DNA from: Propionibacterium cyclohexanicum
GTDB lineage: Bacteria > Actinomycetota > Actinomycetes > Propionibacteriales > Propionibacteriaceae
Length of the DNA stretch: 64,000 bases
Assembly (NCBI RefSeq): GCF_900111365.1
Contig: NZ_FOGZ01000016.1
Coordinates: forward strand, 1-64,000
Direction of reading: 5' to 3'
Shown here: positions 29,705 through 38,696 of the stretch, piece after piece
Numbering within the stretch: the stretch's first letter is position 1
Layout of the letters: each line of letters opens with the position of its first letter
Position numbers and translations under genes: made by a program
The notes under the pieces: model-generated
Seen by the model: only the letters and a program-made list of their open reading frames with translations
What the model was told of the DNA's origin: nothing
The model's database searches: none

Positions 29705-30603
29705 GGGGACGCACGCTGCTCATCGGTACGAGGGCTTCGGCGCTGGCGATGGCGCAGTCCGGCCTGGTGGCCGCGATGATCGAGAAGGCCACCGGCCTGG
29801 CTACCGAACTCGTGAGCGTGCGCACCGAGGGCGACGATGTGCGCATTCCGCTCTCGTCGCCGCCGCGCCCGGGCGCCTTCGCAGCACGGCTGCGCGATGT
29901 GCTGGTGGCCGGTGAGGTGGACGTCGCCGTGCACTCCTTCAAGGACCTGCCCTTCGCGCCCGTCGAGGGTCTCTCGGTGGTGGCGATCCCGCCACGCGCC
30001 GTGGCACGCGATGCCCTGGTGAGCCGCGCCGGTATCGGTCTCGACGCGCTGGCGGAGGGCTCGCGGGTGGGTACCTCCAGCCCGCGGCGTGCGGCCGCGC
30101 TGACTCGCCGGCGCCCTGACCTGCGCATCGTTCCCATCCGGGGCAATGTCGACACCCGGGTCCGGAAGGTCCGAGATGGCGTGGTCGATGCCGCCGTGCT
30201 TGCGGCGGCGGGACTCAACCGGCTGGGAAGAGGCGCCGAGATCACCGAGCTCATCGATCCCGCTGTTCTCGTGCCTGCGCCGGCGCAGGGCGCGCTGGCC
30301 GTCGAGATGCGATGCGACCACCCATGGGCTGCGGCGGTGGCCCACCTCGACGACCCCGACAGCAGGCTGAGGGTCGTTGCCGAGCGCCAGGTGTTGTCCG
30401 GGGTCCAGGCCACCTGCACGACGGCGATCGGGGCCTACTGCCAGTTCACCGGTTCGTCGCTGGGCCTCATCGCCGAGCTCAGCGACCATCGGGGGGTCGA
30501 GCACGCCCACGTCGAGCTGCGCACCACCCTCGGCGACGACCGGCTGGGCGACGCGACCCGGCTCGGGGAGCGCGTGGCGGCGAAGCTCATGGGGCGGGCA
30601 TGA
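29701..30603 (+). CDS. hemC: Hydroxymethylbilane synthase (porphobilinogen deaminase)
   Basis: HemC joins four porphobilinogen units into hydroxymethylbilane on a dipyrromethane cofactor. The 300 residues include IGTRASALAMAQ at the N-terminus, VDVAVHSFKDLPF near residue 81 with the catalytic Asp, and GTSSPRRAA. The cofactor-binding Cys lies in LSGVQATCTTAIGAYC; the usual GC-x-x-P(I/V)G reads TC-x-x-AIG here, a mild divergence. ATGA overlaps occur at both ends (with hemA and with the hemD-hemE fusion), which indicates translational coupling. Confidence 0.93.
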   Translation: MRGRTLLIGTRASALAMAQSGLVAAMIEKATGLATELVSVRTEGDDVRIPLSSPPRPGAFAARLRDVLVAGEVDVAVHSFKDLPFAPVEGLSVVAIPPRAVARDALVSRAGIGLDALAEGSRVGTSSPRRAAALTRRRPDLRIVPIRGNVDTRVRKVRDGVVDAAVLAAAGLNRLGRGAEITELIDPAVLVPAPAQGALAVEMRCDHPWAAAVAHLDDPDSRLRVVAERQVLSGVQATCTTAIGAYCQFTGSSLGLIAELSDHRGVEHAHVELRTTLGDDRLGDATRLGERVAAKLMGRA

Positions 30604-32531
30604 GCGCCGTCGGGCAGGACGCGCTCAGCGGCACCGAGGCGTGGCCGCCTCCAGTGCTGCTGGTCCGTCCCGACGCCAACGAGCGCGATGCCGAGCAGCT
30701 GGACGCCTGGGGCATCGAGACGACGATCGATCCCTGGCTGGAGGTGAGCACGGCGGCGGACCCGGCACCGGCGCACCGGCTGGTGGGCATGCTTGCCGCC
30801 TGCGCCACGGGCACCGTGCTCGTCGTCACCTCCCCGCGTACCTGGGGGCATCTGGGCCAGCTGGTGGGAGACAAGGCGCTCGAGCGGGCCGTCAGCGCGG
30901 CGCTGGGCAATGGCGCACTCGTCTGGTGCACCGGACGAGGCACCGCCGCCAGCCTGCCCGAGGGCCTGGCAGCCGCCATTCACACCGCGCCCACCGGTGA
31001 GGCGCTGGCCCAGGCGCTCAACTCCCAGGTGCTGCCCGGTTTCGGCCACCTCATCGCCGGGGTGCCGCTCGTCCTGCTTCCTGGCAGCGAGATCGCCCGG
31101 CCGCAGCTTCCGGCAGCGCTGGCGGCTGGTGGCTGGCGGGTGGTGACGGCACCCGTCTACACCACCCGTGCGCGCAGTGAGCGTCCCGACAGCGCCGCCC
31201 CGCTGGCGTCCGGCCAGTTCTCTGCGGTCGTCGTCCGCTCTCCCAGCGCCGTGCAGGCCCTGCGCCAGGGGCTGGGCGAACAGTTCTGGCCGGAGGGCAC
31301 GCCGATGGTTGCCGCCGGGCCTACCACCGCCGCTGCGGCACGCGAGCTGGGGATTGACCCGGTGGAATGCGCCGGCCCCGAGCCAGCGCGGGTTGCCGCT
31401 ACGGTGGCGACCACGCTGGGGGTGCCCGAGAAGTGCGCGGCAGGCACGGCGCAGATGCTGCCGCCCTCGCACCCCAGCCGTACCGGTGTGCTGGCAGCCA
31501 GCCCCTTCCTGAGTGCCTGCCGCGGAGTTCGCCCAGCCGTCACCCCGGTGTGGTTCATGCGCCAGGCCGGACGCTCGCTGCCCGAGTACCGCGCCGCCCG
31601 GAGGGGCAGCACCATGCTCGATTCCTGCCTCGACCCTGAGCTGGCCAGCGAGCTGACCCTCCAGCCGGTGCGCCGCTACGGCGTCGATGCCGCCATCTTC
31701 TATTCCGACATCATGGTGCCGCTGCGGCTGGCCGGGCTCGACGTCGACATCGAGCCCGGGGTGGGCCCGGTGATCGCCAACCCTATCCGCCACCCGGAGC
31801 AGATCGAGGCGCTGCCCACTCTCGAGGACGATGCCCTCGCCCCGATCCGCGCGGCGGTCGGCCGGGCCGTCGCCGAGCTCGGCCCCGTGCCGCTCATCGG
31901 CTTCGCGGGCGCGCCGTACACCGTCGCGTCCTATCTCGTGGAAGGCCGGCCCGATCGCACCCATCCCCGTACCCGCACCCTCATGCGCGAACACCCTCAT
32001 GCCTTCGCCGCCCTGCTGCGCTGGGTGGCGGGCATCAGCCTCGACTTCCTCCGGGCCCAGGTGATGGCGGGGGCCAGCGCCGTCCAGCTGTTCGACTCGT
32101 GGGCCGGCGAACTCGACCCGGCCGATTACCTGGTCCACGTCCAGCCGGCTTCCGCGCTCGTGCTGCGGGGCATCGGGCGCCTGGGCGTACCTCGCATCCA
32201 TTTCGGCACGCGCTCGGCGCGCCTGCTGGTGGCCATGCGCGACGCGGGTGCCGATGTCATGGGGGTCGCCTCGGACCTGAGCCTCGACGAGGCGAACCGA
32301 CTGCTCGGTGGCCGGACCGTCCTGCAGGGCAATGTCGATCCAGATCTGCTCACCGCCACGCCCGCCCGGCTCGACGAGCACCTGCGGACTGTCCTTGCGA
32401 GCGGTGCCGCCGCGCCCGCCCACATCGTCAATCTTGCGCACGGTGTCCCCAAGGACACCGATCCGCGGACGCTGGCGCACATCGTCGATCTTGTGCACAC
32501 CAGCGCCTCCACCTCTGCGAAAGGACATTGA
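30600..32531 (+). CDS. hemDE: Fused uroporphyrinogen-III synthase / uroporphyrinogen decarboxylase
   Basis: A single 643-residue frame joins two steps. Residues 1 to about 275 form a HemD domain (VLLVRPDANERDAEQL at the start, VVTSPRTWGHL, VVVRSPSAVQAL, AAGPTTAAAARELG). Residues about 296-643 form a HemE domain with PVWFMRQAGRSLPEYR at 316, IFYSDIMVPL, GFAGAPYTVASYLVEG, and the C-terminal LQGNVDPDLL and NLAHGVPKDTDP. In HemE the usual GRYxPEY is GRSLPEY. The ATG overlaps the hemC stop. HemD makes uroporphyrinogen III and HemE removes its four acetate carboxyls, so the fusion could channel flux, though uroporphyrinogen III is also the B12 precursor. No stop or frameshift separates the parts. 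Confidence 0.9.
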   Translation: MSAVGQDALSGTEAWPPPVLLVRPDANERDAEQLDAWGIETTIDPWLEVSTAADPAPAHRLVGMLAACATGTVLVVTSPRTWGHLGQLVGDKALERAVSAALGNGALVWCTGRGTAASLPEGLAAAIHTAPTGEALAQALNSQVLPGFGHLIAGVPLVLLPGSEIARPQLPAALAAGGWRVVTAPVYTTRARSERPDSAAPLASGQFSAVVVRSPSAVQALRQGLGEQFWPEGTPMVAAGPTTAAAARELGIDPVECAGPEPARVAATVATTLGVPEKCAAGTAQMLPPSHPSRTGVLAASPFLSACRGVRPAVTPVWFMRQAGRSLPEYRAARRGSTMLDSCLDPELASELTLQPVRRYGVDAAIFYSDIMVPLRLAGLDVDIEPGVGPVIANPIRHPEQIEALPTLEDDALAPIRAAVGRAVAELGPVPLIGFAGAPYTVASYLVEGRPDRTHPRTRTLMREHPHAFAALLRWVAGISLDFLRAQVMAGASAVQLFDSWAGELDPADYLVHVQPASALVLRGIGRLGVPRIHFGTRSARLLVAMRDAGADVMGVASDLSLDEANRLLGGRTVLQGNVDPDLLTATPARLDEHLRTVLASGAAAPAHIVNLAHGVPKDTDPRTLAHIVDLVHTSASTSAKGH

Positions 32532-32533
32532 TC

Positions 32534-33664
32534 ATGCCTCGTCCGGCTGGGATCGGTTCTGTCAAGCCCGTCAACTGGGCCTACGATCGCGCACCCATGA
32601 TCATCTACTGGGAGCTGACCACTGCGTGCGCGCTGGCCTGCCGACACTGTCGTGCCACCGCCCAGCCCGAGCCCGCGCCCGGCGAGCTGAGCACCTCTGA
32701 GGCGCTGGCTCTCCTCGATGACATCACCCGCTTCGGCACCCCGGCGCCCCACGTCATCATGACCGGTGGCGACCCGATGCGCCGCGGCGATCTCGACGAG
32801 CTGATCCGGGGCGCGAACGATCGGGGCCTGGGCGTCTCCCTGGCGCCGGCCGTCACGCCGCTGCTGAGCAAGCAGCGGATGGCCGAGATGAAGGCCCTCA
32901 ACGTGCAGGCCATGTCGCTGAGCCTCGACGGCTCGGTGGCCGAGCACCACGATGGGGTGCGACAGGTGCCCGGCACCTTCGACGCCACCCTTGCCGCGCT
33001 GGCACAGGCCAATGAGGTGGGCATTCCCGTGCAGATCAATACCCTCATCACCGATCAGACGGTGCACGACCTCGACGCCATGTACGAGCTCCTCACCCAC
33101 TACGAGATCATGCAGTGGAGCCTGTTCTTCCTCATCTCGGTCGGCCGGGGCGCCCAGCTGACCGAGATGAGCCCGGGGGACGCCGAGCGCACCCTCATCG
33201 AGTGGGGCCAGCGGGCACACGATGCGCCTTTCCGGATCAAGACCACCGAGGCCATGCAGTACCGGCGCATCACCGCCCAGCGCCTGCTGCGCGCCGGGAA
33301 GACGCGCGAGGAGATCGAGAACAGCAAGGCCTCGCGCGGCTTCGGCATTCGCGATGGCAACGGCATCGTCTTCGTCTCCCATCTGGGCGAGGTGATGCCC
33401 TCGGGTTTCCTGCCGACCAGCGTCGGCAATGTTCGCGAGCGTAGCCTCGTCGAGCTCTACCGCGACACCGAGCTCATGAAGGCGCTGCGCCGTCCCGAGG
33501 AGTTCAAGGGCTCCTGCGGGGTCTGCGAGTTCAACCGCTGGTGCGGAGGCTCACGGGCCCGGGCCGCTGCCTGGACCGGAGATCCGCTGGAATCGGATCC
33601 GCTGTGCCCCTATGTGCCACGGAGCATGCGCGGGCACGACCGTCGCGAGCCGAGCCTGGTCTGA
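32534..33664 (+). CDS. Radical SAM/SPASM protein in the haem operon
   Basis: The 376 residues hold a radical SAM core with the 4Fe-4S motif CALACRHC (residues about 33-40, Cx3Cx2C), MTGGDPMRR (SAM-binding GGD) and LSLDGSVAEHHD. A C-terminal SPASM-type cysteine set is present: SCGVCEFNRWCGGSRARA and later PLCPY. WELTTACALACRHCRA strongly resembles the start of AhbC/AhbD/NirJ-type tetrapyrrole enzymes and of the TIGR04053 group. It lies 3 bp after hemE and 5 bp before hemY, so it is cotranscribed. A role in late haem synthesis, such as coproheme decarboxylation or side-chain oxidation, is inference from place and family. No hemQ gene is in the window. Confidence 0.85.
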   Translation: MPRPAGIGSVKPVNWAYDRAPMIIYWELTTACALACRHCRATAQPEPAPGELSTSEALALLDDITRFGTPAPHVIMTGGDPMRRGDLDELIRGANDRGLGVSLAPAVTPLLSKQRMAEMKALNVQAMSLSLDGSVAEHHDGVRQVPGTFDATLAALAQANEVGIPVQINTLITDQTVHDLDAMYELLTHYEIMQWSLFFLISVGRGAQLTEMSPGDAERTLIEWGQRAHDAPFRIKTTEAMQYRRITAQRLLRAGKTREEIENSKASRGFGIRDGNGIVFVSHLGEVMPSGFLPTSVGNVRERSLVELYRDTELMKALRRPEEFKGSCGVCEFNRWCGGSRARAAAWTGDPLESDPLCPYVPRSMRGHDRREPSLV

Positions 33665-33669
33665 CAGCC

Positions 33670-35166
33670 ATGGACACCGTCACCACCCAGCCCTCGCGCC
33701 ACTCGACACCGCCGGCGGACCAGGACCTGCACCTGGTGGTCGTTGGCGGGGGCATCACCGGGCTGGCTGCCGCATGGCAGGGCGTGCGCCGCGGAGCCCG
33801 CGTCAGCCTCTTCGAGGCCGGCCCCCGCCTGGGAGGCAAGCTGCACACCGTGCACCGGGACGGTTTCGTCGTCGAGGCCGGGCCCGACTCGTTCGTCCGG
33901 TACCGGCCGGCCGCGCTGCAGCTCATCGACGAGCTCGGCCTGTCCGGCGAGGTCATCGGTGCCGGCGGCGGGCGCCGGGTGAGCCTGCTCTCGCGCGGCA
34001 AGCTGCGTCCGATGCCAGCCGGAATGGGCATGGTGCTTCCCACCAGGATGTGGCCGTTCGTCACCACCTCGGTGCTTTCCTGGCCCGACAAGCTGCGAGC
34101 CGGGCTGGACCTGTTCATCCCGCGTCAGCTCGGCGAGGGGGACATCGCGATCGGGGACTTCCTGCGCAAGCGGCTGGGCGACGGCATCGTGCGCCGCTTC
34201 GCCGATCCGATGGTCGGTGGCATCTACGGTGCCGGGGTCGACGAGCTCAGCCTGGACGCGGTGCTGCCGAGCCTGCGAGCCAGCGAACAGGAGTACCGCT
34301 CGCTCATGGTGGCCTCGCTTGCCCAGGGACGCGAGCGGCGCCGGAAGGCCGCCGGCGCCACATCGACGGGCGGCCCGAGCGCGTCGATGTTCGCCACCGT
34401 GCGCGGTGGTCTTGGCCAGCTGGTCGACGCCCTGGATCGGGCCCTGCGGGCCGCTGGGGCACAGATCCGCACCGGCGTCGCGGTGAGCGGCCTCGACGAC
34501 CAGGGCATCGCGCTCGACAATGGCGAGCGGGTCGATGCCGATGCGGTGATCCTGGCAGGCGGGGTCGCCAGCTCCCGGCTGCTGCTGTCGCGGACCGTGC
34601 CGGGCGCCGCACAGGCCCTCGCCGAGGTGCCGCTGGCGTCCACCACCATCGTCTCGCTCGGCTGGAAGAGCAGCGACTTCGATACGGTGCCCGAGTCCCA
34701 GGGCTGGCTCGAGGCCGACGAGGGCTCCTTCAGCGGGCTCACCGTCAGCTCGGTGAAGTTTGCCGGCCGTGCACCCGAGGACAGTGTGCTCGTGCGGGTC
34801 TTCGTCCCGGACAAGCGCGGACCGCTGTGCGCGGCTCCCGATGACGAGCTGGTCGCCGCCACGCTCGTCCACGTGGGCCCGCTCCTCGGAGTGCGTGCCC
34901 GGCCCCGGCTGGTGGAGATCTCCCGGTGGCCCGGTCTCATGCCGAAGTACACAGTCGGTCACCTCGGGCGGGCCGCGACCGTCGATGCCGCACTGCGCGA
35001 CGGGCATCCGCACTGGGCCGTCGCCGGAAGCGCCCTGCACGGTGTGGGCATCCCCGACTGCATCGCCGATGCCCGTTCCAGGACTGATGCCGTTCTCGAC
35101 GCTGCCCGCGATGCCCATCGTGGTGGCACCGGCCCTCGTACTCGCGTCGAGCAGGCCGGCAGATGA
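33670..35166 (+). CDS. hemY: Coproporphyrinogen III / protoporphyrinogen oxidase
   Basis: HemY (CgoX) is an oxygen-dependent FAD enzyme. In Gram-positive bacteria it oxidises coproporphyrinogen III to coproporphyrin III. The 498 residues start a FAD motif at residue 18 (LHLVVVGGGITGLAAAW), then RLGGKLHTV and VVEAGPDSFV, with the C-terminal FAD contact near WAVAGSALHGVGIPDCI. The ATG at 33670 follows the radical SAM stop by 5 bp. The stop overlaps the hemH start (ATGA). Together with HemH it supports the coproporphyrin-dependent route. Confidence 0.9.
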   Translation: MDTVTTQPSRHSTPPADQDLHLVVVGGGITGLAAAWQGVRRGARVSLFEAGPRLGGKLHTVHRDGFVVEAGPDSFVRYRPAALQLIDELGLSGEVIGAGGGRRVSLLSRGKLRPMPAGMGMVLPTRMWPFVTTSVLSWPDKLRAGLDLFIPRQLGEGDIAIGDFLRKRLGDGIVRRFADPMVGGIYGAGVDELSLDAVLPSLRASEQEYRSLMVASLAQGRERRRKAAGATSTGGPSASMFATVRGGLGQLVDALDRALRAAGAQIRTGVAVSGLDDQGIALDNGERVDADAVILAGGVASSRLLLSRTVPGAAQALAEVPLASTTIVSLGWKSSDFDTVPESQGWLEADEGSFSGLTVSSVKFAGRAPEDSVLVRVFVPDKRGPLCAAPDDELVAATLVHVGPLLGVRARPRLVEISRWPGLMPKYTVGHLGRAATVDAALRDGHPHWAVAGSALHGVGIPDCIADARSRTDAVLDAARDAHRGGTGPRTRVEQAGR

Positions 35167-36185
35167 GCCCCGCCTTCGACGCAGTGGTGGTGCTGGGTTT
35201 CGGGGGACCCGAGTCCATGGACGAGGTCCCCGACTTCCTGCGCCGGGTCAGCGGGGGACACATCCCCCAGGAGCGTCTCGACGAGGTGGCCGGGCACTAC
35301 GCCCACTTCGGCGGGGTGAGCCCGGTCAACGCGCAGCATCGGGCACTGGCCCGTGCTCTCGAGCAGCGGCTTGGGGCGCGTGGCCTCGCGCTGCCCGTCG
35401 TCACGGCGAACCGCCATTCGGCACCTCTCATGGCGCCGGTCCTGGCTCAGCTGGCCGAGCAGGGCGCCCGGCGGGTGCTCGCGCTGGCCGCCGCGCCCTT
35501 CTCGTCGTATTCCGGGTGCCGTGCCTATCGCGAGGAACTGTTCACTGCCCTGCCACGGGGACGCACGCTCGGTGTCGTGAAGATCGGCTGCTATCCCCAG
35601 CTGGGCGCGCTGGCGAGCTGCCAGGTGGAGCTCTTGGAGCAGGCCTTCCGTGAGGCTCCCGACGCGCACCTTGTGTTCACCACGCATTCCATCCCTACGG
35701 CCATGGCCGCGAGCTCCGGCCCGCACGGCGGCGCCTATGTCGCCCAGCACCGCCGGCTCATCGACACGGTGATGGCGGCCCTGGCCGACCGGGGCCTGGC
35801 ACCAAGCTGGGAGCTGGCCTACCAGTCGCGCAGCGGTTCGCCGCGGACACCCTGGCTCGAGCCTGACATCAACGATGTCTTGCATCGGCTCGCCAGGCAG
35901 GGCGTACGTCATGTCGTCTGCTCGCCGATCGGCTTCCTCACCGACCACATGGAGGTCGTGTGGGACCTCGACACCGAGGCGAGCGCCACGGCGGGTAACC
36001 TCGGGCTCGGATTCACGCGGGTGGCGACTGTGGGTGCCCAGCCCGCCTTCCTGGACGAACTCGCTCGCCTCGTCGCCGGCTTCCTCACCGGTGAGGCGCG
36101 TACCTGCTCGGGCGGGTGGTGCGGTGCCGGCTGTTGCCCCAACCCCCGTGGTTCACGTCCAGCCGTCGAAGGAGTCACCCCATGA
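35163..36185 (+). CDS. hemH: Ferrochelatase (coproporphyrin type) with a C-terminal Cys cluster
   Basis: HemH (CpfC) inserts Fe2+ into the porphyrin. The 340 residues include [38 protein letters not shown], and the active-site His near residue 173 in VFTTHSIP, with the C-terminal region [15 protein letters not shown]. The last 30 residues contain Cys315, Cys320, Cys324 and Cys325 ([11 protein letters not shown]). A [2Fe-2S] cluster at the C-terminus is known in several bacterial ferrochelatases including mycobacterial ones, so these are likely ligands. The gene overlaps hemY and hemB by ATGA. Confidence 0.92.
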   Translation: MSPAFDAVVVLGFGGPESMDEVPDFLRRVSGGHIPQERLDEVAGHYAHFGGVSPVNAQHRALARALEQRLGARGLALPVVTANRHSAPLMAPVLAQLAEQGARRVLALAAAPFSSYSGCRAYREELFTALPRGRTLGVVKIGCYPQLGALASCQVELLEQAFREAPDAHLVFTTHSIPTAMAASSGPHGGAYVAQHRRLIDTVMAALADRGLAPSWELAYQSRSGSPRTPWLEPDINDVLHRLARQGVRHVVCSPIGFLTDHMEVVWDLDTEASATAGNLGLGFTRVATVGAQPAFLDELARLVAGFLTGEARTCSGGWCGAGCCPNPRGSRPAVEGVTP

Positions 36186-37213
36186 CCATTGCCCAAAGTC
36201 CTCTTGAGCAGACCGGACAGCTGAGCGCCGAGCGGATCGTCCAGCGTCCTCGCCGGCTGCGCCGCACAGCGGCAATCCGCGCGATGGTGGCGGAGACCCG
36301 GCTGGACCCCGCCGACTTCGTCTTGCCGCTGTTCGCCGTCGAGGGCCTGGACGAGCCCCGCGAGCTGGCCGCGATGCCCGGCGTGCGCCAGCACACCAAG
36401 GCATCGCTGCAGCGCGCGGTGCACGAGGCGGCCCAGGCGGGGGTCGGCGCGGTGATGCTCTTCGCGACCCCGGCGCATCGTGACCCGCAGGGCAGCGAGG
36501 CCTGGAACCCCGAGGGGATCCTCGCGAATGCCGTTCGCTGGGCGGTCGAGGCCGAGCCCGGCCTGCCGGTCGTGGCCGATGTCTGCCTCGACGAGTTCAC
36601 CGATCACGGGCACTGTGGCGTCCTGGCCCCCGACGGCAGCGTCGACAACGACGCCACACTGCCGCTCTACGCCAAGATGAGCTGCACCCTTGCCGACGCC
36701 GGTGCGGCCATGCTGGGCCCCTCGGGCATGATGGACGGCCAGATCGGCGTCATCCGTGAGGCACTCGACCGGGCCGGTCACTGCGACACCGTGCTCATGG
36801 CCTACTCCGCGAAGTACGCCTCCGGTTTCTTCGGTCCCTTCCGCGAGGCGGTGGACTGCCAACTGACCGGCGATCGGCGCGCCTACCAGCAGGATCCCGC
36901 CAATGTCATCGAGGGCCTGCGCGAGGTCGAGCTCGATCTGGCCCAGGGCGCCGACATCGTCATGGTCAAACCCGCGCTGGCCTATCTGGACGTGCTCACC
37001 AAGGCGCGCGAGATCTCGAACGTACCGGTTGCTGCCTATGTGGTGTCGGGGGAGTACGCCATGATCGAGTTCGCGGCGAGAGCCGGCGCGATCGACCGCA
37101 AGCGCTGCATCCTCGAGGCGCTCACCGCTGTCAAGCGCGCCGGCGCCTCGCTCATCGTCAACTACTGGGCTACTGAGGTGGCCGGATGGCTGCGTTCCCA
37201 GGGCCGCTCATGA
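36182..37213 (+). CDS. hemB: Porphobilinogen synthase (delta-aminolevulinate dehydratase)
   Basis: HemB condenses two 5-aminolevulinates to porphobilinogen. The 343 residues carry [21 protein letters not shown] at the N-terminus, the metal site [14 protein letters not shown] near residue 137 (two of three zinc Cys kept, the middle one Asp, a common actinobacterial variant), the Schiff-base lysines in [14 protein letters not shown] and [11 protein letters not shown]. The ATG overlaps the hemH stop. The pathway order in the operon is not the biochemical order. Confidence 0.95.
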   Translation: MTIAQSPLEQTGQLSAERIVQRPRRLRRTAAIRAMVAETRLDPADFVLPLFAVEGLDEPRELAAMPGVRQHTKASLQRAVHEAAQAGVGAVMLFATPAHRDPQGSEAWNPEGILANAVRWAVEAEPGLPVVADVCLDEFTDHGHCGVLAPDGSVDNDATLPLYAKMSCTLADAGAAMLGPSGMMDGQIGVIREALDRAGHCDTVLMAYSAKYASGFFGPFREAVDCQLTGDRRAYQQDPANVIEGLREVELDLAQGADIVMVKPALAYLDVLTKAREISNVPVAAYVVSGEYAMIEFAARAGAIDRKRCILEALTAVKRAGASLIVNYWATEVAGWLRSQGRS

Positions 37214-37270
37214 GGCTGGCCGGTCTGCCCGCTGGGCCCGTCATCACCCTTTCGACAAGGAGATCCATCC

Positions 37271-38578
37271 ATGTCCCGAAGCGATGAACTGTTCGCCCGC
37301 GCCCTCGAGGCGATGCCAGGGGGTGTCTCGTCTCCAGTGCGTGCCTATCCCTCGGTGGGCGGCACTCCGAGGTTCGTGCGCGAGGCGCACGGTAGCCACA
37401 TCACCGATGTGGACGGCAGGCGCTATGTCGATCTGGTGTGCAGCTGGGGGCCGATGATCGCCGGGCACGCCCACCCGGCGGTCGTGGAGGCCGTGCAGCA
37501 GGCAGTGGCCGGATCCACCTCGTTCGGCGCGCCGTGCGAGGTGGAGCTGAGGCTGGCCGAGGCCGTGGTGGCCCGGATGGCCGGTGCGGTGGAGCGGGTG
37601 AGGTTCACCTGCTCCGGCACTGAGGCGGTGATGACCGCTGCGCGGCTGGCTCGCGGGGTGACCGGGCGCCCGCTCATCGTGAAGTTCATCGGCTGCTACC
37701 ACGGGCACGCCGACAGCTTCCTGGTCGCCGCCGGCTCGGGGGTCGCCAGCCTCGGGCTGCCCGACTCGCCCGGGGTTCCCCAGGCCATCGCCTCCGACAC
37801 CGTGGCGCTGCCCTACGGACGCCTCGATCTCGTGGCGGAACTGTTCGCAACACGAGGTGAGCAGATCGCGGCGATCGTCACCGAGGGCGTCCCGGCCAAT
37901 ATGGGCGTCATCGTGCCGCCGCCGGACTTCAACCGTCGGCTCGCCGAGATCGCCCACGCCCACGGCGCGCTGCTGGTCCAGGACGAGGTGCTGACCGGTT
38001 TCCGGGTCTCGGCAACCGGCGCCTGGGGCCTGACCGGGCAGCGCGATGGCTGGACACCCGATCTGTTCACCTTCGGCAAGGTGATCGGTGGCGGCATGCC
38101 ACTTGCCGCAGTGGCCGGCCGTGCCGAGCTGCTCGACCAGCTCGCCCCGCTGGGATCCATCTACCAGGCCGGTACGCTCTCGGGCAATCCGGCGGCCTGC
38201 GCGGCGGGGCTGGCGACTCTGGGTCTCATGGATTCCGATGCCTATGCGCGCCTCGACTCGATCGCCGAGCAGGTGGCCGGCATCGTCGACCGGGCACTGG
38301 ACGCGGTCGGGGTAGCCCACCGGCTCAACAAGGTGTCCAACCTGTTCAGTGTCTTCCTCGCCGACGAGCCGGTGGTCGATTTCGCGTCGGCCTCGCGCCA
38401 GGATCGCGCGGCCTTCTCGCGCTTCTTCCACGCCGCCCTGGACGCCGGGCTGTGGCTGGCACCGAGCGGTTTCGAGGCCTGGTTCTGCTCCACTGCCATC
38501 GACGACGACGATCTGGAGGTCATCGAGAAGGCCGTCGCCGCAGGGGCACGGGCAGCAGCTCAGGCTCAGCAGGATTGA
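37271..38578 (+). CDS. hemL: Glutamate-1-semialdehyde 2,1-aminomutase
   Basis: HemL is a PLP enzyme that makes 5-aminolevulinate from glutamate 1-semialdehyde. The 435 residues have FTCSGTEAVMTAARLAR near residue 115, DEVLTGFRVS, the PLP lysine in TFGKVIGGGMPLAA, and YQAGTLSGNPAA. AAGGAGA precedes the ATG by about 7 nt, after a 57-bp gap from hemB. The next gene, the transcarboxylase 5S subunit, begins 118 bp later and has its own ribosome site, so a separate promoter is likely. Confidence 0.95.
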   Translation: MSRSDELFARALEAMPGGVSSPVRAYPSVGGTPRFVREAHGSHITDVDGRRYVDLVCSWGPMIAGHAHPAVVEAVQQAVAGSTSFGAPCEVELRLAEAVVARMAGAVERVRFTCSGTEAVMTAARLARGVTGRPLIVKFIGCYHGHADSFLVAAGSGVASLGLPDSPGVPQAIASDTVALPYGRLDLVAELFATRGEQIAAIVTEGVPANMGVIVPPPDFNRRLAEIAHAHGALLVQDEVLTGFRVSATGAWGLTGQRDGWTPDLFTFGKVIGGGMPLAAVAGRAELLDQLAPLGSIYQAGTLSGNPAACAAGLATLGLMDSDAYARLDSIAEQVAGIVDRALDAVGVAHRLNKVSNLFSVFLADEPVVDFASASRQDRAAFSRFFHAALDAGLWLAPSGFEAWFCSTAIDDDDLEVIEKAVAAGARAAAQAQQD

Positions 38579-38696
38579 GTTCTCCGCCGGGGTCCGATGC
38601 GGCACTCACCGAACTGAACAGTGTTCACTCTTTGAGACTCTCATTCCACACCCACCCTGCCATCGCCTGGCCTGCCCCGCGTGGGAGGATGGCGCC

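Noticed and set aside
30435-32528. 697-codon open frame on the minus strand
   Set aside because: Antisense of the hemDE fusion; composition typical of GC-rich shadows.
36590-36635. HemB metal site as an anomaly (Cys-Asp-Cys)
   Set aside because: The [11 protein letters not shown] form is the usual actinobacterial variant, not an odd loss of zinc binding.
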